Positions 9,323 through 18,068 of a stretch of DNA of 40,381 nt are shown here, piece after piece. The DNA lies in NCBI GenBank assembly GCA_913060575.1, contig CAJXRR010000004.1:1-40381 (forward strand). The letters run 5' to 3'. The position numbers were made by a program, and so were the translations under genes. Below the pieces are notes generated by a model, which had not been told where the DNA came from, did not search any database, and saw only the letters and a list, made by a program, of their open reading frames with translations. This DNA comes from an uncultured Flavobacterium sp. GTDB lineage: Bacteria > Bacteroidota > Bacteroidia > Flavobacteriales > Flavobacteriaceae. Every line of letters begins with the position of its first letter. Position 1 is the first letter of the stretch.

Positions 9323-9805
9323 TTACTTTAGTTCGAGTATAATCCATTTTTTTTCAAAATAAACGATTGTTTTTTCTCCATTTTCATTAGAAATGATTGT
9401 TTCAATAAAATCACCTTGCGTTTTTTGATATTTAATTTCTAAACCTTCAGAGTCAGTCATGTCGTAATAAGAACCTAATTCACATTTAAAAGGATTTCCG
9501 TCAATATCATTAGTAAAAATCGAAAATAGAATTAGTTTTTTTGAGGTGATATTTGGTTTTTGATAACCAAAAAAACGATGATCTTTTTTCATATCAGCTC
9601 TTATATCGAAGAGGCTGTCGTTAAAAATATATCCTTTGGTAATATTTTCTTTTGAATCAATGATACTTTTATTATTCTCAATATTGATGCTGTCTAAACC
9701 TGAAAGTACTGTCTCTTTACTTCCTTTAGTGTTTATATTAGAAGTGCAATTAATGAAAACTAGCATTAAAAGAAAGGTAAATGAAAATTTGAAAATTCGA
9801 TTCAT
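9323..9805 (-). CDS. hypothetical lipoprotein
   Basis: Lipobox FINCTSN; intact ORF. Confidence 0.6.
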   Translation of the reverse strand: MNRIFKFSFTFLLMLVFINCTSNINTKGSKETVLSGLDSINIENNKSIIDSKENITKGYIFNDSLFDIRADMKKDHRFFGYQKPNITSKKLILFSIFTNDIDGNPFKCELGSYYDMTDSEGLEIKYQKTQGDFIETIISNENGEKTIVYFEKKWIILELK

Positions 9806-9878
9806 ACAATTGTATAGTAACTAATTAGTTAGTAATCAAATATAACGAAAAACTAGTCGCTTAATAACAATAAAAAAA

Positions 9879-10823
9879 CTATAAAGGGTAATTTTGTCCT
9901 TGAGTGGCAAAGTTAAAACCTAATTTTTCTAACTCTTTACGCTCTTTAGAATTTGTTTGTAAAACTGGATTGGTGTGATTGAAATGAATAAAGATGACTT
10001 TATTTTTTGTTTCAATAGATTCATTTTTAAACAAAGTAATAGTCTCTTCAATAAAAGGATGAGGGACTTCACTCATGGGTCTATTGATTTCTCCACTCTT
10101 AAAGAAAGTAGCATCTATAAAAGCATAATCTACCTTTTTGACTTCTTCAATAATGTTTTTTTTCCAAAGGTTCCATTTGTTGATATCCGGAATAAATAAA
10201 GCAGATTTTTGTTTTCCTTCTATTTTATAACCTACAGTTTCTGAGTATTCATCTCTATGTGGTACTAAAAAAGGAGTTACTTTTAAAGAACTTGTAACTG
10301 CAACTGCACTATCTTTTTCTAAATCAGAAAGCACAATATTTTGAAGATTTATTAATTGACTCCAAGGACCATTATTTGTTAAGAACTTCTTCATTTTTGA
10401 CATCACAAAAACAGGAGTGTTTTTTTTACCTAAAGCTTCTCTTCCAAAATACATCAATCCTGTATAATGACCAATATGGGCATGTGTTATAAAAACACCA
10501 TCAATAATTGTGTTTGTTTTTAGGTGATTTCGTTCTAAATCATCTAACTGAGTAGAAATGTCTGGAGTAGCTTCAAATAAGAATTTTTGTTGAGCTTCTG
10601 TGTCAATTAAACCTAAAGAAACTACTTTTTGCTTTGGAAGAGTTCCATTATAGAAATCCTTGCAACATTCTTTTTGGCAACCAATATGAGGAAATCCTCC
10701 ATCTTGGGCAGTTCCTAAAATTGTAATGTATTGATTTGTTGGTAATGCTTTTTCTTCTTTTAAAACATTCTTATCACATCCCAAAAAGGAAACAATAATC
10801 GCTATAAAGAAAAGTTTTTTCAA
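9879..10823 (-). CDS. MBL-fold metallo-hydrolase, PqqB-like, lipoprotein (TTG start)
   Basis: ITILGTAQDGGFPHIGCQKECC, THAHIGHYTGL (HxHxGH); lipobox FLGCDKN. Confidence 0.85.
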   Translation of the reverse strand: MKKLFFIAIIVSFLGCDKNVLKEEKALPTNQYITILGTAQDGGFPHIGCQKECCKDFYNGTLPKQKVVSLGLIDTEAQQKFLFEATPDISTQLDDLERNHLKTNTIIDGVFITHAHIGHYTGLMYFGREALGKKNTPVFVMSKMKKFLTNNGPWSQLINLQNIVLSDLEKDSAVAVTSSLKVTPFLVPHRDEYSETVGYKIEGKQKSALFIPDINKWNLWKKNIIEEVKKVDYAFIDATFFKSGEINRPMSEVPHPFIEETITLFKNESIETKNKVIFIHFNHTNPVLQTNSKERKELEKLGFNFATQGQNYPL

Positions 10824-10826
10824 AAT

Positions 10827-11882
10827 TTAAGCATGTATTCTCCAACCGTATGGATCTTCAGATTTGTTTGTTTGAATATCAGTAATCTTCTTTTTCAAGA
10901 AAGCTGCAAATGTATCAGAAAGTTCAGGTAAATCATAATCGGTTCCTTGATATCCAAAACCAGCAATTGGTGAAATAACAGCGGCGGTTCCTGCGCCAAA
11001 CATTTCTTTTAAGTTTCCTTCTTTTGCTGCTTCAACAACTTCACTAACAGAAATTTTACGAACTTCTACGTCAATATTATTGTCTTTAGCAATCTGAATG
11101 ATACTTTTTCTTGTAATACCATCTAAGATTCGATCACTAGTTGGACTCGTAATTAAAGTATCTTTTATTCTAACAAAAATATTCATTGCACCAGCTTCTT
11201 CAATAAATTGGTGTGTATTGTCATCAGTCCAAATAACTTGATTATATCCTTTTTCGATAGCTAATTGTGTTGGGTAAAATTGTGCAGCATAGTTACCACC
11301 AGCTTTAGCAAATCCAACTCCACCATTAGCAGCTCGAGCATATTTTTCTTCAATTAAAACTTTTACTTTTCCAGAGAAATAAGCTCCAGAAGGTGCCGTT
11401 GCTATAATGAAAGTATAAGCATCTGCTGGCGATGCATGAAAACCTTCACCAGTAGCAAACATAAAAGGACGTATATATAAAGAACTTCCTTCTGTAGTTG
11501 GAATCCAGTCACTTTCTATTTCTAATAGTTTCTTTAAACCTTGCATAAATAATTCTTCAGGAATTTCTGGCATCATCAAACGACTCGCAGATTTGTTTAA
11601 ACGACCACAGTTATCAGTAGGTCTAAATAAAAACACACTTCCTTTGTCATCTTTATAAGCCTTCATCCCTTCAAATATAGATTGTCCATAATGAAAGATT
11701 TTAGCTGCAGGATTTAATTGAATAGGCTCATTAGGTTTAATAACCGGGTTTTGCCAGCTTCCGTTGATATAATCACACTGAAAAATATGATCAGAAAATA
11801 CTTGACCAAAAGGTAAATTACTAAAATCTACACTACTAATTTTAGAAGTTTCTACAGGTTGAATTTTAATGTCTACTGCCAT
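10827..11882 (-). CDS. ilvE: branched-chain amino acid aminotransferase
   Basis: IFHYGQSIFEGMKAYK, GNYAAQFYPTQLAIEKGYNQVIWTD, EEAGAMNIFV, LDGITRKSIIQIAKD; start revised to ATG at 11882 (MAVDIKIQ). Confidence 0.95.
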   Translation of the reverse strand: MAVDIKIQPVETSKISSVDFSNLPFGQVFSDHIFQCDYINGSWQNPVIKPNEPIQLNPAAKIFHYGQSIFEGMKAYKDDKGSVFLFRPTDNCGRLNKSASRLMMPEIPEELFMQGLKKLLEIESDWIPTTEGSSLYIRPFMFATGEGFHASPADAYTFIIATAPSGAYFSGKVKVLIEEKYARAANGGVGFAKAGGNYAAQFYPTQLAIEKGYNQVIWTDDNTHQFIEEAGAMNIFVRIKDTLITSPTSDRILDGITRKSIIQIAKDNNIDVEVRKISVSEVVEAAKEGNLKEMFGAGTAAVISPIAGFGYQGTDYDLPELSDTFAAFLKKKITDIQTNKSEDPYGWRIHA

Positions 11883-11905
11883 CTGAATTGAATCTAAATT
11901 TTTTG

Positions 11906-11940
11906 CAAAAGTACATAAATTAGTTTGTTTTTTTTGCAAA
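11906..11940 (-). promoter_or_regulatory. predicted Bacteroidota sigma-A promoter for ilvE
   Basis: Minus strand TTTG (11937-11940) - N23 - TACTTTTG (11906-11913), matching TTTG-N17/23-TAnnTTTG. Confidence 0.55.
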
Positions 11941-12003
11941 TCTAGACACAGTTTTTTATTCTAAACAACTATCTTTGTTTTGTATAATATTCAAATTTTA
12001 GAC

Positions 12004-12510
12004 ATGAAAAAATTACTAATTATAATGATCTTGTCTCTGTCAATTGTTGCTTGTAAAAACAATAAAGAAGAGAAAAAAGTTGAACAGAAAGAAACGTTAT
12101 CAATGGATTATAACTCTTTTGGGGATCAAATAACTGCAAAAGACTATCTATCATCTGCTGAAGCATTAAATAAATACGGTGCTTTAAAATCAGGAGATAC
12201 CATCAATTTAAAATTTGCTTCAAGTATACAAGAGGTATGTTCTAAGAAAGGATGTTGGATGAAATTACCAGCAGGTGAAGGCGAAGAAACTATCATGGTT
12301 CGTTTTAAAGATTACGGATTTTTTATGCCTTTAGATGCTAATGGAAAAGAAGTTATTGTAGAAGGGAAAGCATTTGTGACAGAAGTTTCTGTAGCAGATC
12401 TAAAACATTATGCAGAAGATGCAGGAAAATCTGCAGACGAAATTGCTAAAATTACAGAACCAAAAATGGAACTTGCTTTTGAGGCAAATGGCGTTTTGAT
12501 GAAAAAATAA
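12004..12510 (+). CDS. DUF4920-like lipoprotein
   Basis: SVQ-like EVCSKKGCWMKLPAGEGEETIMVRFKDYGFFMPLDANGKEVIVEGKAF; lipobox IVACKNN; ATG at 12004 preferred over 11980. Confidence 0.85.
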   Translation: MKKLLIIMILSLSIVACKNNKEEKKVEQKETLSMDYNSFGDQITAKDYLSSAEALNKYGALKSGDTINLKFASSIQEVCSKKGCWMKLPAGEGEETIMVRFKDYGFFMPLDANGKEVIVEGKAFVTEVSVADLKHYAEDAGKSADEIAKITEPKMELAFEANGVLMKK

Positions 12511-12516
12511 TTTCAG

Positions 12517-12540
12517 GTGATTGAGCGTAGTCGAAATCAC
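12517..12540. repeat. dispersed GAG-N-TCGA hairpin repeat
   Basis: GTGATT-GAGCGTAGTCGA-AATCAC, perfect 6-bp stem. Confidence 0.65.
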
Positions 12541-12563
12541 TAAATTTTTAATATCAGTGCATT

Positions 12564-13223
12564 TTGAAACGAGAAATAATTATTACTTCAGATGGTTCTA
12601 CAACCATTCAAATACCTGAATGGAATGAACAATATCATTCTATTCACGGAGCCATTCAAGAAGCCTATCATGTTTTTATAAAACAAGGATTAGAATCAAT
12701 TTCTAAAAAGAAAATTTCTATTTTAGAAATTGGTTTCGGCACTGGGTTAAACGCATTCATTACTTTTTTAGAAGCTCAAAAAAATAAGCTAGAAATCGAT
12801 TATGTTGGAGTAGAAGCTTATCCTGTTAGTTTAGAGGAAATTGAACAGTTAAATTATGTTTCAGAATTAGAAGCAACCTCTTTTATGGATGTTTTTTCAA
12901 AGTTTCATAAAAGTACTTGGGAAGAAGAGCATCTTATTCCTAATGATTTTTCATTACGAAAGCGAAAGCAATTTTTTCATGAAATTACAGATCAAAATCA
13001 TTTTGATTTAATTTATTTCGATGCTTTTGGTGCTCGTTTACAACCCGAATTGTGGACAGAAGAAATCTTTTCAAAAATGTTTGTAGCTTTAAAAGATAAA
13101 GGAACTTTGGTGACTTATTCTGCAAAAGGAAGTGTGCGAAGAGCGATGCAGGCTAAAGGTTTTACCGTAGAAAGGTTGCCTGGTCCTCCAGGAAAAAGAG
13201 AGATGTTAAGAGCTGTTAAATAA
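12564..13223 (+). CDS. mnmD: tRNA 5-aminomethyl-2-thiouridine methyltransferase domain protein (stand-alone MnmD)
   Basis: ILEIGFGTGLNAFITFLEA, FDLIYFDAFGARLQPELWTEEIFSKM, TYSAKGSVRRAMQAKGFTVERLPGPPGKREMLRA; TTG start. Confidence 0.9.
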   Translation: MKREIIITSDGSTTIQIPEWNEQYHSIHGAIQEAYHVFIKQGLESISKKKISILEIGFGTGLNAFITFLEAQKNKLEIDYVGVEAYPVSLEEIEQLNYVSELEATSFMDVFSKFHKSTWEEEHLIPNDFSLRKRKQFFHEITDQNHFDLIYFDAFGARLQPELWTEEIFSKMFVALKDKGTLVTYSAKGSVRRAMQAKGFTVERLPGPPGKREMLRAVK

Positions 13224-13228
13224 GAAAC

Positions 13229-13930
13229 TTAAAATTCAAATTGAGTTGCTCCTGTAATTTGTAGTTTTTTATTCTGAACATAACCAATCACCAATAAATC
13301 TTTTTTCACTTCAGAAGTTATAGTAGGAATTAAAATACTACCCTTATTGTTTTTAAGTTCAACAATCATTTCTTCTAAGACGATATTGGTATTCGCCAAT
13401 GTTTTTTTAGTTTTTAGAACAAATGCTAGCTTTAGATTTTTATCAAACGTTTCACCAGAAATTTCGTAATTCAATGCTAAATTCCCTCTTTTATTTTTAC
13501 TATAAGAAAGTTTAATTGTATTCTGAGATTCCTTTTTTAAATAGCTTTTAATCTTTTTCCTTAATCTATGTTCAATGGTTCCGTTAAAGTGGTCTTTACC
13601 ATTTAAAATAACTTGTGGCGTATAAACCCTTCGCTCTTTAAACTGTTTTGCATAGGCATATTGAAGCTCTGTAAAACTTTTTTTTCCAAAAGGATCTTTC
13701 CTTTCTCCTCGATCCCAATAATCAACATGATACGACAAAACATAGACTTTTTTCTCTTTGTATTCTTGATTGATTTTCGCTATTAATTCATCAGCCTCTG
13801 AGCAGTAAGGACAAAATTTTGAGGTGAATAATTGAACAACCACAAAGGAATTTTTTTCTGATGAATCTTCTTTAATTGAATTTGAAGGAATTAAAAGAAT
13901 AAAAGTTACAAGAATTAAAAAATACTTCAT
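13229..13930 (-). CDS. DUF1223-like thioredoxin-fold protein
   Basis: VVVQLFTSKFCPYCSEADELIAKI, YHVDYWDRGERKDPFG. Confidence 0.8.
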   Translation of the reverse strand: MKYFLILVTFILLIPSNSIKEDSSEKNSFVVVQLFTSKFCPYCSEADELIAKINQEYKEKKVYVLSYHVDYWDRGERKDPFGKKSFTELQYAYAKQFKERRVYTPQVILNGKDHFNGTIEHRLRKKIKSYLKKESQNTIKLSYSKNKRGNLALNYEISGETFDKNLKLAFVLKTKKTLANTNIVLEEMIVELKNNKGSILIPTITSEVKKDLLVIGYVQNKKLQITGATQFEF

Positions 13931-14040
13931 AAGAAATGTTGTTGCTCTTTATATTGTGTCGAAATGATTTTTACAAGTTAACAAAAACAAGTACTCATTA
14001 AACGTTAATTTTTTATCTTAGTACTTTCTAAAACAAACGT

Positions 14041-14175
14041 ATGAAATTTCAAAGAAAATTTGGCAATCGAAGAAAATCAAATCCCAAAAGAGGACTTTTC
14101 TTAATTGCTCTTTTAATATTGGTATTATTTCTTTGGTATCAAGCAGAAAATATTTTAGCGAGTATCTTTGATTAA
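14041..14175 (+). CDS. 44-aa basic single-TM small protein (not in supplied ORF track)
   Basis: ATG to TAA: MKFQRKFGNRRKSNPKRGLFLIALLILVLFLWYQAENILASIFD. Confidence 0.55.
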   Translation: MKFQRKFGNRRKSNPKRGLFLIALLILVLFLWYQAENILASIFD

Positions 14176-14176
14176 A

Positions 14177-15307
14177 TTATTTTTTAAAGTTCCTTCCTTT
14201 CCAATTGTATTTGCTTGTTATCGTTCTTAAAACGATATAAATGCTAAAAAAAGGATAGAATAAACTTCCCAATTCAAAGTATCGTATCTTTTTTGATGAA
14301 CCAAAATAATAGAGTGAAGTTTGTTTTATAAGGATAAAATCCAGTAAAATTTTAATTATTAAGCAGTACAAGAAACTCAAAGAATTCTCATGAGAGCTAA
14401 AAATTTCAATCATAGAAATTATAAACACAACGTTGGTCAATAAAACAATTATTCCTACAATTTTTCCGGTTTTTAAATTATAAGAACTCGATTTAGCTGC
14501 CCAACGCATTCGTTGTTGAATTAACTCACTCCACGTATTTACAGGCTTAGTTTTTACAATTGCAGCCTTAGATTTTAAAAAATGAACTTCTGTTGGATTT
14601 TTTTTGTAAAATTTCTCAAATAAGAATATATCGTCACCACTCGCAATTTCTTCGTTTCCGTGAAAACCTTTTAATGCGATAAAAGCATCTTTTTTATAAG
14701 CAAGATTTGCACCATTACATAAAAAAGGTTTTTTGATTCCGAATCCACCCAAAGTAGCTCCTTGTAAACTTAAAAAGTCTAACAATTGAAAACTTTCTAA
14801 AAAAGAAAAGTTAGTTGATTGATACATCACTGGACCAACTATCATTTTAGAGTTGTTTTGTTCTGAAAATTCATCGATTTGACACAACCAATATTGGGGC
14901 ACTATACAATCTGCATCCGTGGTAATAATCCAATCAAATTTAGCAATTGAAATAGCGGAATTAATAGCGTCTTTCTTTGGAGAATTTGACTTCCTTATAT
15001 TGGAAATAATAGAATAATGAATATTGGTTTTATCTAAATTTTGATGAATAATATTTACAGATTTATCAATAGAATCATCGTCTATGAAGATACACTCATA
15101 TTGACTTTTAGTATATTTTAGATTCTTTATAGAATCTAAAAGAGGTTGAAGATTTTTAGCTTCATTTCTAAAGGGAATCACTATAGAAAATGAATTTTTA
15201 TAAGATTTTTTTTGACTTTTAAATACACTTACTTTTTTAAACCCAACACTAAAAGATAAAATTAGTATGGCGTAGATGCCTGTTATTATGAATACAAATG
15301 TGATCAT
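14177..15307 (-). CDS. family 2 glycosyltransferase, membrane-associated
   Basis: FSIVIPFRNEAKNLQPLLDSI, CIFIDDDSIDKS, WIITTDADCIVPQYWL, QQRMRW (QxxRW). Confidence 0.88.
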   Translation of the reverse strand: MITFVFIITGIYAILILSFSVGFKKVSVFKSQKKSYKNSFSIVIPFRNEAKNLQPLLDSIKNLKYTKSQYECIFIDDDSIDKSVNIIHQNLDKTNIHYSIISNIRKSNSPKKDAINSAISIAKFDWIITTDADCIVPQYWLCQIDEFSEQNNSKMIVGPVMYQSTNFSFLESFQLLDFLSLQGATLGGFGIKKPFLCNGANLAYKKDAFIALKGFHGNEEIASGDDIFLFEKFYKKNPTEVHFLKSKAAIVKTKPVNTWSELIQQRMRWAAKSSSYNLKTGKIVGIIVLLTNVVFIISMIEIFSSHENSLSFLYCLIIKILLDFILIKQTSLYYFGSSKKIRYFELGSLFYPFFSIYIVLRTITSKYNWKGRNFKK

Positions 15308-16260
15308 TCTTCAACAGGTTTAAATTGTAATACAAAATAACTTCCTAGGGTAGCTGGAAATGCAAAATTGAAGATCCACATGATAGTGGTAATTGATAAA
15401 ACACTTAAAATATCCACATTAAAAAGACTAAAAACTAGTAATGCTACAGAGCCTTTAACTACAAAATCAAATAAAGAGATGATAGGAATACAAGAAGCAA
15501 TTAAATACATACTTACGATACCTGACATTGCATTTAAATAAGAAATATCAACATCATAAATCATCAATAAAAAATAGAATTGATGAGAAAAAACAAGATA
15601 TCTTAACAATGATAAAAATAAGATTGAGGTGTTGTTTTTGAATCTGATAGCTTCAATAATTTTCTTAATCCAACGATTTAAGAATTGGAATTTCTTTTGT
15701 AGAAAGAAAAGTACTGTAGAAAAAATAATAGCAACCAAAAGGATAAGAATACTTTTTTGAATAGTGATAAAAGAAAACGAGAAATAAGCAATGAGATATA
15801 CAACACCAATGATTCCTAAAAGAAGGGTTATTAATAATTGATAAAAATTACCCACAAAGTTTAATAAAAGAACTTGTTTTCTTTTTTCTTTTTTAAAATA
15901 CAAAGCTTTTGCTCCATATTCTCCAATTCTATTTGGGGTGATTAATGAAAAAGTTAAAGAAGATAAACTTTGTCTTGTAGCTTCAATCAAAGAAATTTCC
16001 ATTACTCTTTGTGCTAATATTTTCCATTTTTTGATTTCTAAAAACCAATTAATTAGTGTAAAAACCAACAATAAAACTATGTTTTTGATTGAAAAAACAT
16101 CAAAATCAATCATTTTTGAGTAAAAATCAATTAATTTCAAATCCTTGTTATTTGCAATCGTATCATAGATAAAATATCCACAGAGAATAACTGTGAGGAG
16201 TTTAAAGACAAGCCACAAGAATTGATTAGATTTGTAAGGAGATGTTCTATTCACAAACAC
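15304..16260 (-). CDS. LPG-synthase TM-region / UPF0104-like membrane protein
   Basis: Polytopic; SLSSLTFSLITPNRIGEYGAKALYF; ATGA overlap with downstream glycosyltransferase. Confidence 0.75.
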   Translation of the reverse strand: MFVNRTSPYKSNQFLWLVFKLLTVILCGYFIYDTIANNKDLKLIDFYSKMIDFDVFSIKNIVLLLVFTLINWFLEIKKWKILAQRVMEISLIEATRQSLSSLTFSLITPNRIGEYGAKALYFKKEKRKQVLLLNFVGNFYQLLITLLLGIIGVVYLIAYFSFSFITIQKSILILLVAIIFSTVLFFLQKKFQFLNRWIKKIIEAIRFKNNTSILFLSLLRYLVFSHQFYFLLMIYDVDISYLNAMSGIVSMYLIASCIPIISLFDFVVKGSVALLVFSLFNVDILSVLSITTIMWIFNFAFPATLGSYFVLQFKPVEE

Positions 16261-16274
16261 AAAGAACGTAAAAT

Positions 16275-16826
16275 TTGAACACGGAAAAAATCATTTTAGG
16301 AATTGATCCCGGAACCACCATTATGGGTTTTGGTCTCATTAAGATTGTTGGTAAGAAAATGGAGTTCATTCAAATGAATGAATTGATGTTGAAAAAGTAC
16401 GACGACCATTACTTAAAATTGAAACTAATTTTTGAAAGAACGGTAGAGTTGATCGATACTTATAATCCTGATGAAATAGCAATTGAAGCACCTTTTTTTG
16501 GTAAAAATGTACAATCGATGTTGAAGTTAGGGAGAGCGCAAGGTGTTGCCATGGCAGCTGGTTTGTCTAGAGAAATACCGATTACAGAATACCTGCCTAA
16601 AAAAATTAAAATGGCAATTACCGGAAATGGGAATGCCAGTAAAGAGCAAGTAGCTTTGATGTTAAAATCCTTATTAAATTTAAAGACACTTCCTAAAAAT
16701 CTAGATGCAACAGATGGTTTAGCTGCTGCAGTTTGTCACTTTTATAATTCTGGAAAAGTTGTTGGAGGTAAAAGCTATACGGGATGGGATGCTTTTGTGA
16801 AACAAAATCCAAAGAAAATCAAATAA
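16275..16826 (+). CDS. ruvC: Holliday junction resolvase RuvC (TTG start)
   Basis: [50 protein letters not shown]. Confidence 0.95.
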   Translation: MNTEKIILGIDPGTTIMGFGLIKIVGKKMEFIQMNELMLKKYDDHYLKLKLIFERTVELIDTYNPDEIAIEAPFFGKNVQSMLKLGRAQGVAMAAGLSREIPITEYLPKKIKMAITGNGNASKEQVALMLKSLLNLKTLPKNLDATDGLAAAVCHFYNSGKVVGGKSYTGWDAFVKQNPKKIK

Positions 16827-16847
16827 CAATATAGAAGTACAAAAAAT

Positions 16848-17978
16848 TTGAGCGGAATCTACATTCATATCCCTTTTTGCAAGCAAGCATGTTTTTATTG
16901 TGATTTTCACTTTTCTACTTCACTAAAAAAGAAAGATGAATTGGTTAACTCTCTGATTCATGAAATAGAATTAAGAAAAGACGAATTAAATAATGATGTC
17001 ATTAAGACCATTTATTTCGGAGGAGGAACGCCAAGTATGTTATCTCAAGCTGAAATTGATGCAATTATTGCCGCTGTTTATAAAAACCATACTGTAGTTA
17101 CTCATCCAGAGGTTACTTTAGAGGCCAATCCAGACGATTTAACAGAAGAAAAGATATTAGAGTTAGCAAAGAGTCGTATTAACCGATTAAGTATTGGAAT
17201 TCAGTCTTTCTTAGAAAGAGATTTGAAATTGATGAACCGAGCTCATAAAGCTGAAGAAGCAAAAAAATCTTTGTCATTAGCAACTCAACATTTTGAGAAC
17301 ATCTCAGTGGATTTAATTTATGGTATCCCGGGTTTGTCAAACAAGGAATGGAAAAAAAATATTGAAAACACTTTATCATTCGGAATTCCGCATATTTCTA
17401 GCTATGCTTTAACTGTAGAACCTAAAACAGCGTTAGCTTCATTTATTAAAAAAGGAATTATAGATGATGTAGATGATGAGCAAGCACAAGAACAGTTTCA
17501 TATATTACTAGATGAATTGACAAAACATAATTTTATTCATTATGAATTATCAAATTTTGGAAAAGAAGGATACTTCAGTAAAAATAACTCATCGTATTGG
17601 CAAGGAAAAAGTTATCTAGGAATTGGACCTTCTGCTCATTCTTTTGATGGAAAAAGACGCGGTTGGAATGTGAGAAACAATTCAAAATATATAGAGGCAA
17701 TCAAACAAGAGAAACTTCCCATAGAAAGAGAAATATTGACCATTACTGATCAATACAATGAGTATATAATGACAGGTTTGCGAACCATTTGGGGGATCTC
17801 TTTAGAAAAAGTGAAAAATGATTTTGGAACAAAATATTACGATTACTTATTATTACAATCTGAAAAATATAGAAAAGAAGATTTGTTGTATATTGAGGAT
17901 GAAAAATTAAAAACAACCAAAAAAGGAAAATTTTTATCAGACGGAATTTCAGCTGATTTATTTAAAATTAACCTATAA
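16848..17978 (+). CDS. hemW: radical SAM heme chaperone HemW (TTG start)
   Basis: IYIHIPFCKQACFYCDFHFS (CxxxCxxC), YFGGGTPSML, SIGIQSF, SVDLIYGIPG, GIGPSAHSF. Confidence 0.95.
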   Translation: MSGIYIHIPFCKQACFYCDFHFSTSLKKKDELVNSLIHEIELRKDELNNDVIKTIYFGGGTPSMLSQAEIDAIIAAVYKNHTVVTHPEVTLEANPDDLTEEKILELAKSRINRLSIGIQSFLERDLKLMNRAHKAEEAKKSLSLATQHFENISVDLIYGIPGLSNKEWKKNIENTLSFGIPHISSYALTVEPKTALASFIKKGIIDDVDDEQAQEQFHILLDELTKHNFIHYELSNFGKEGYFSKNNSSYWQGKSYLGIGPSAHSFDGKRRGWNVRNNSKYIEAIKQEKLPIEREILTITDQYNEYIMTGLRTIWGISLEKVKNDFGTKYYDYLLLQSEKYRKEDLLYIEDEKLKTTKKGKFLSDGISADLFKINL

Positions 17979-17991
17979 ATTATTAATTGTA

Positions 17992-18051
17992 TGTCATTTC
18001 GACTAGAAGGAGAAATCTCTTTAGGAATTAAAACAATTCTTTGAAATGACA
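17992..18051. repeat. intergenic palindromic repeat
   Basis: Outer stem TGTCATTTC (17992-18000) / GAAATGACA (18043-18051). Confidence 0.55.
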
Positions 18052-18068
18052 AAACTAGTTCAGTATAA

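Noticed and set aside
7674-9805. Cluster of small unknown proteins as a candidate defence or toxin-antitoxin system
   Set aside because: No nuclease, NTPase, toxin or antitoxin motifs; the MazG-like gene is a housekeeping pyrophosphohydrolase type and the others are lipoproteins or membrane proteins.
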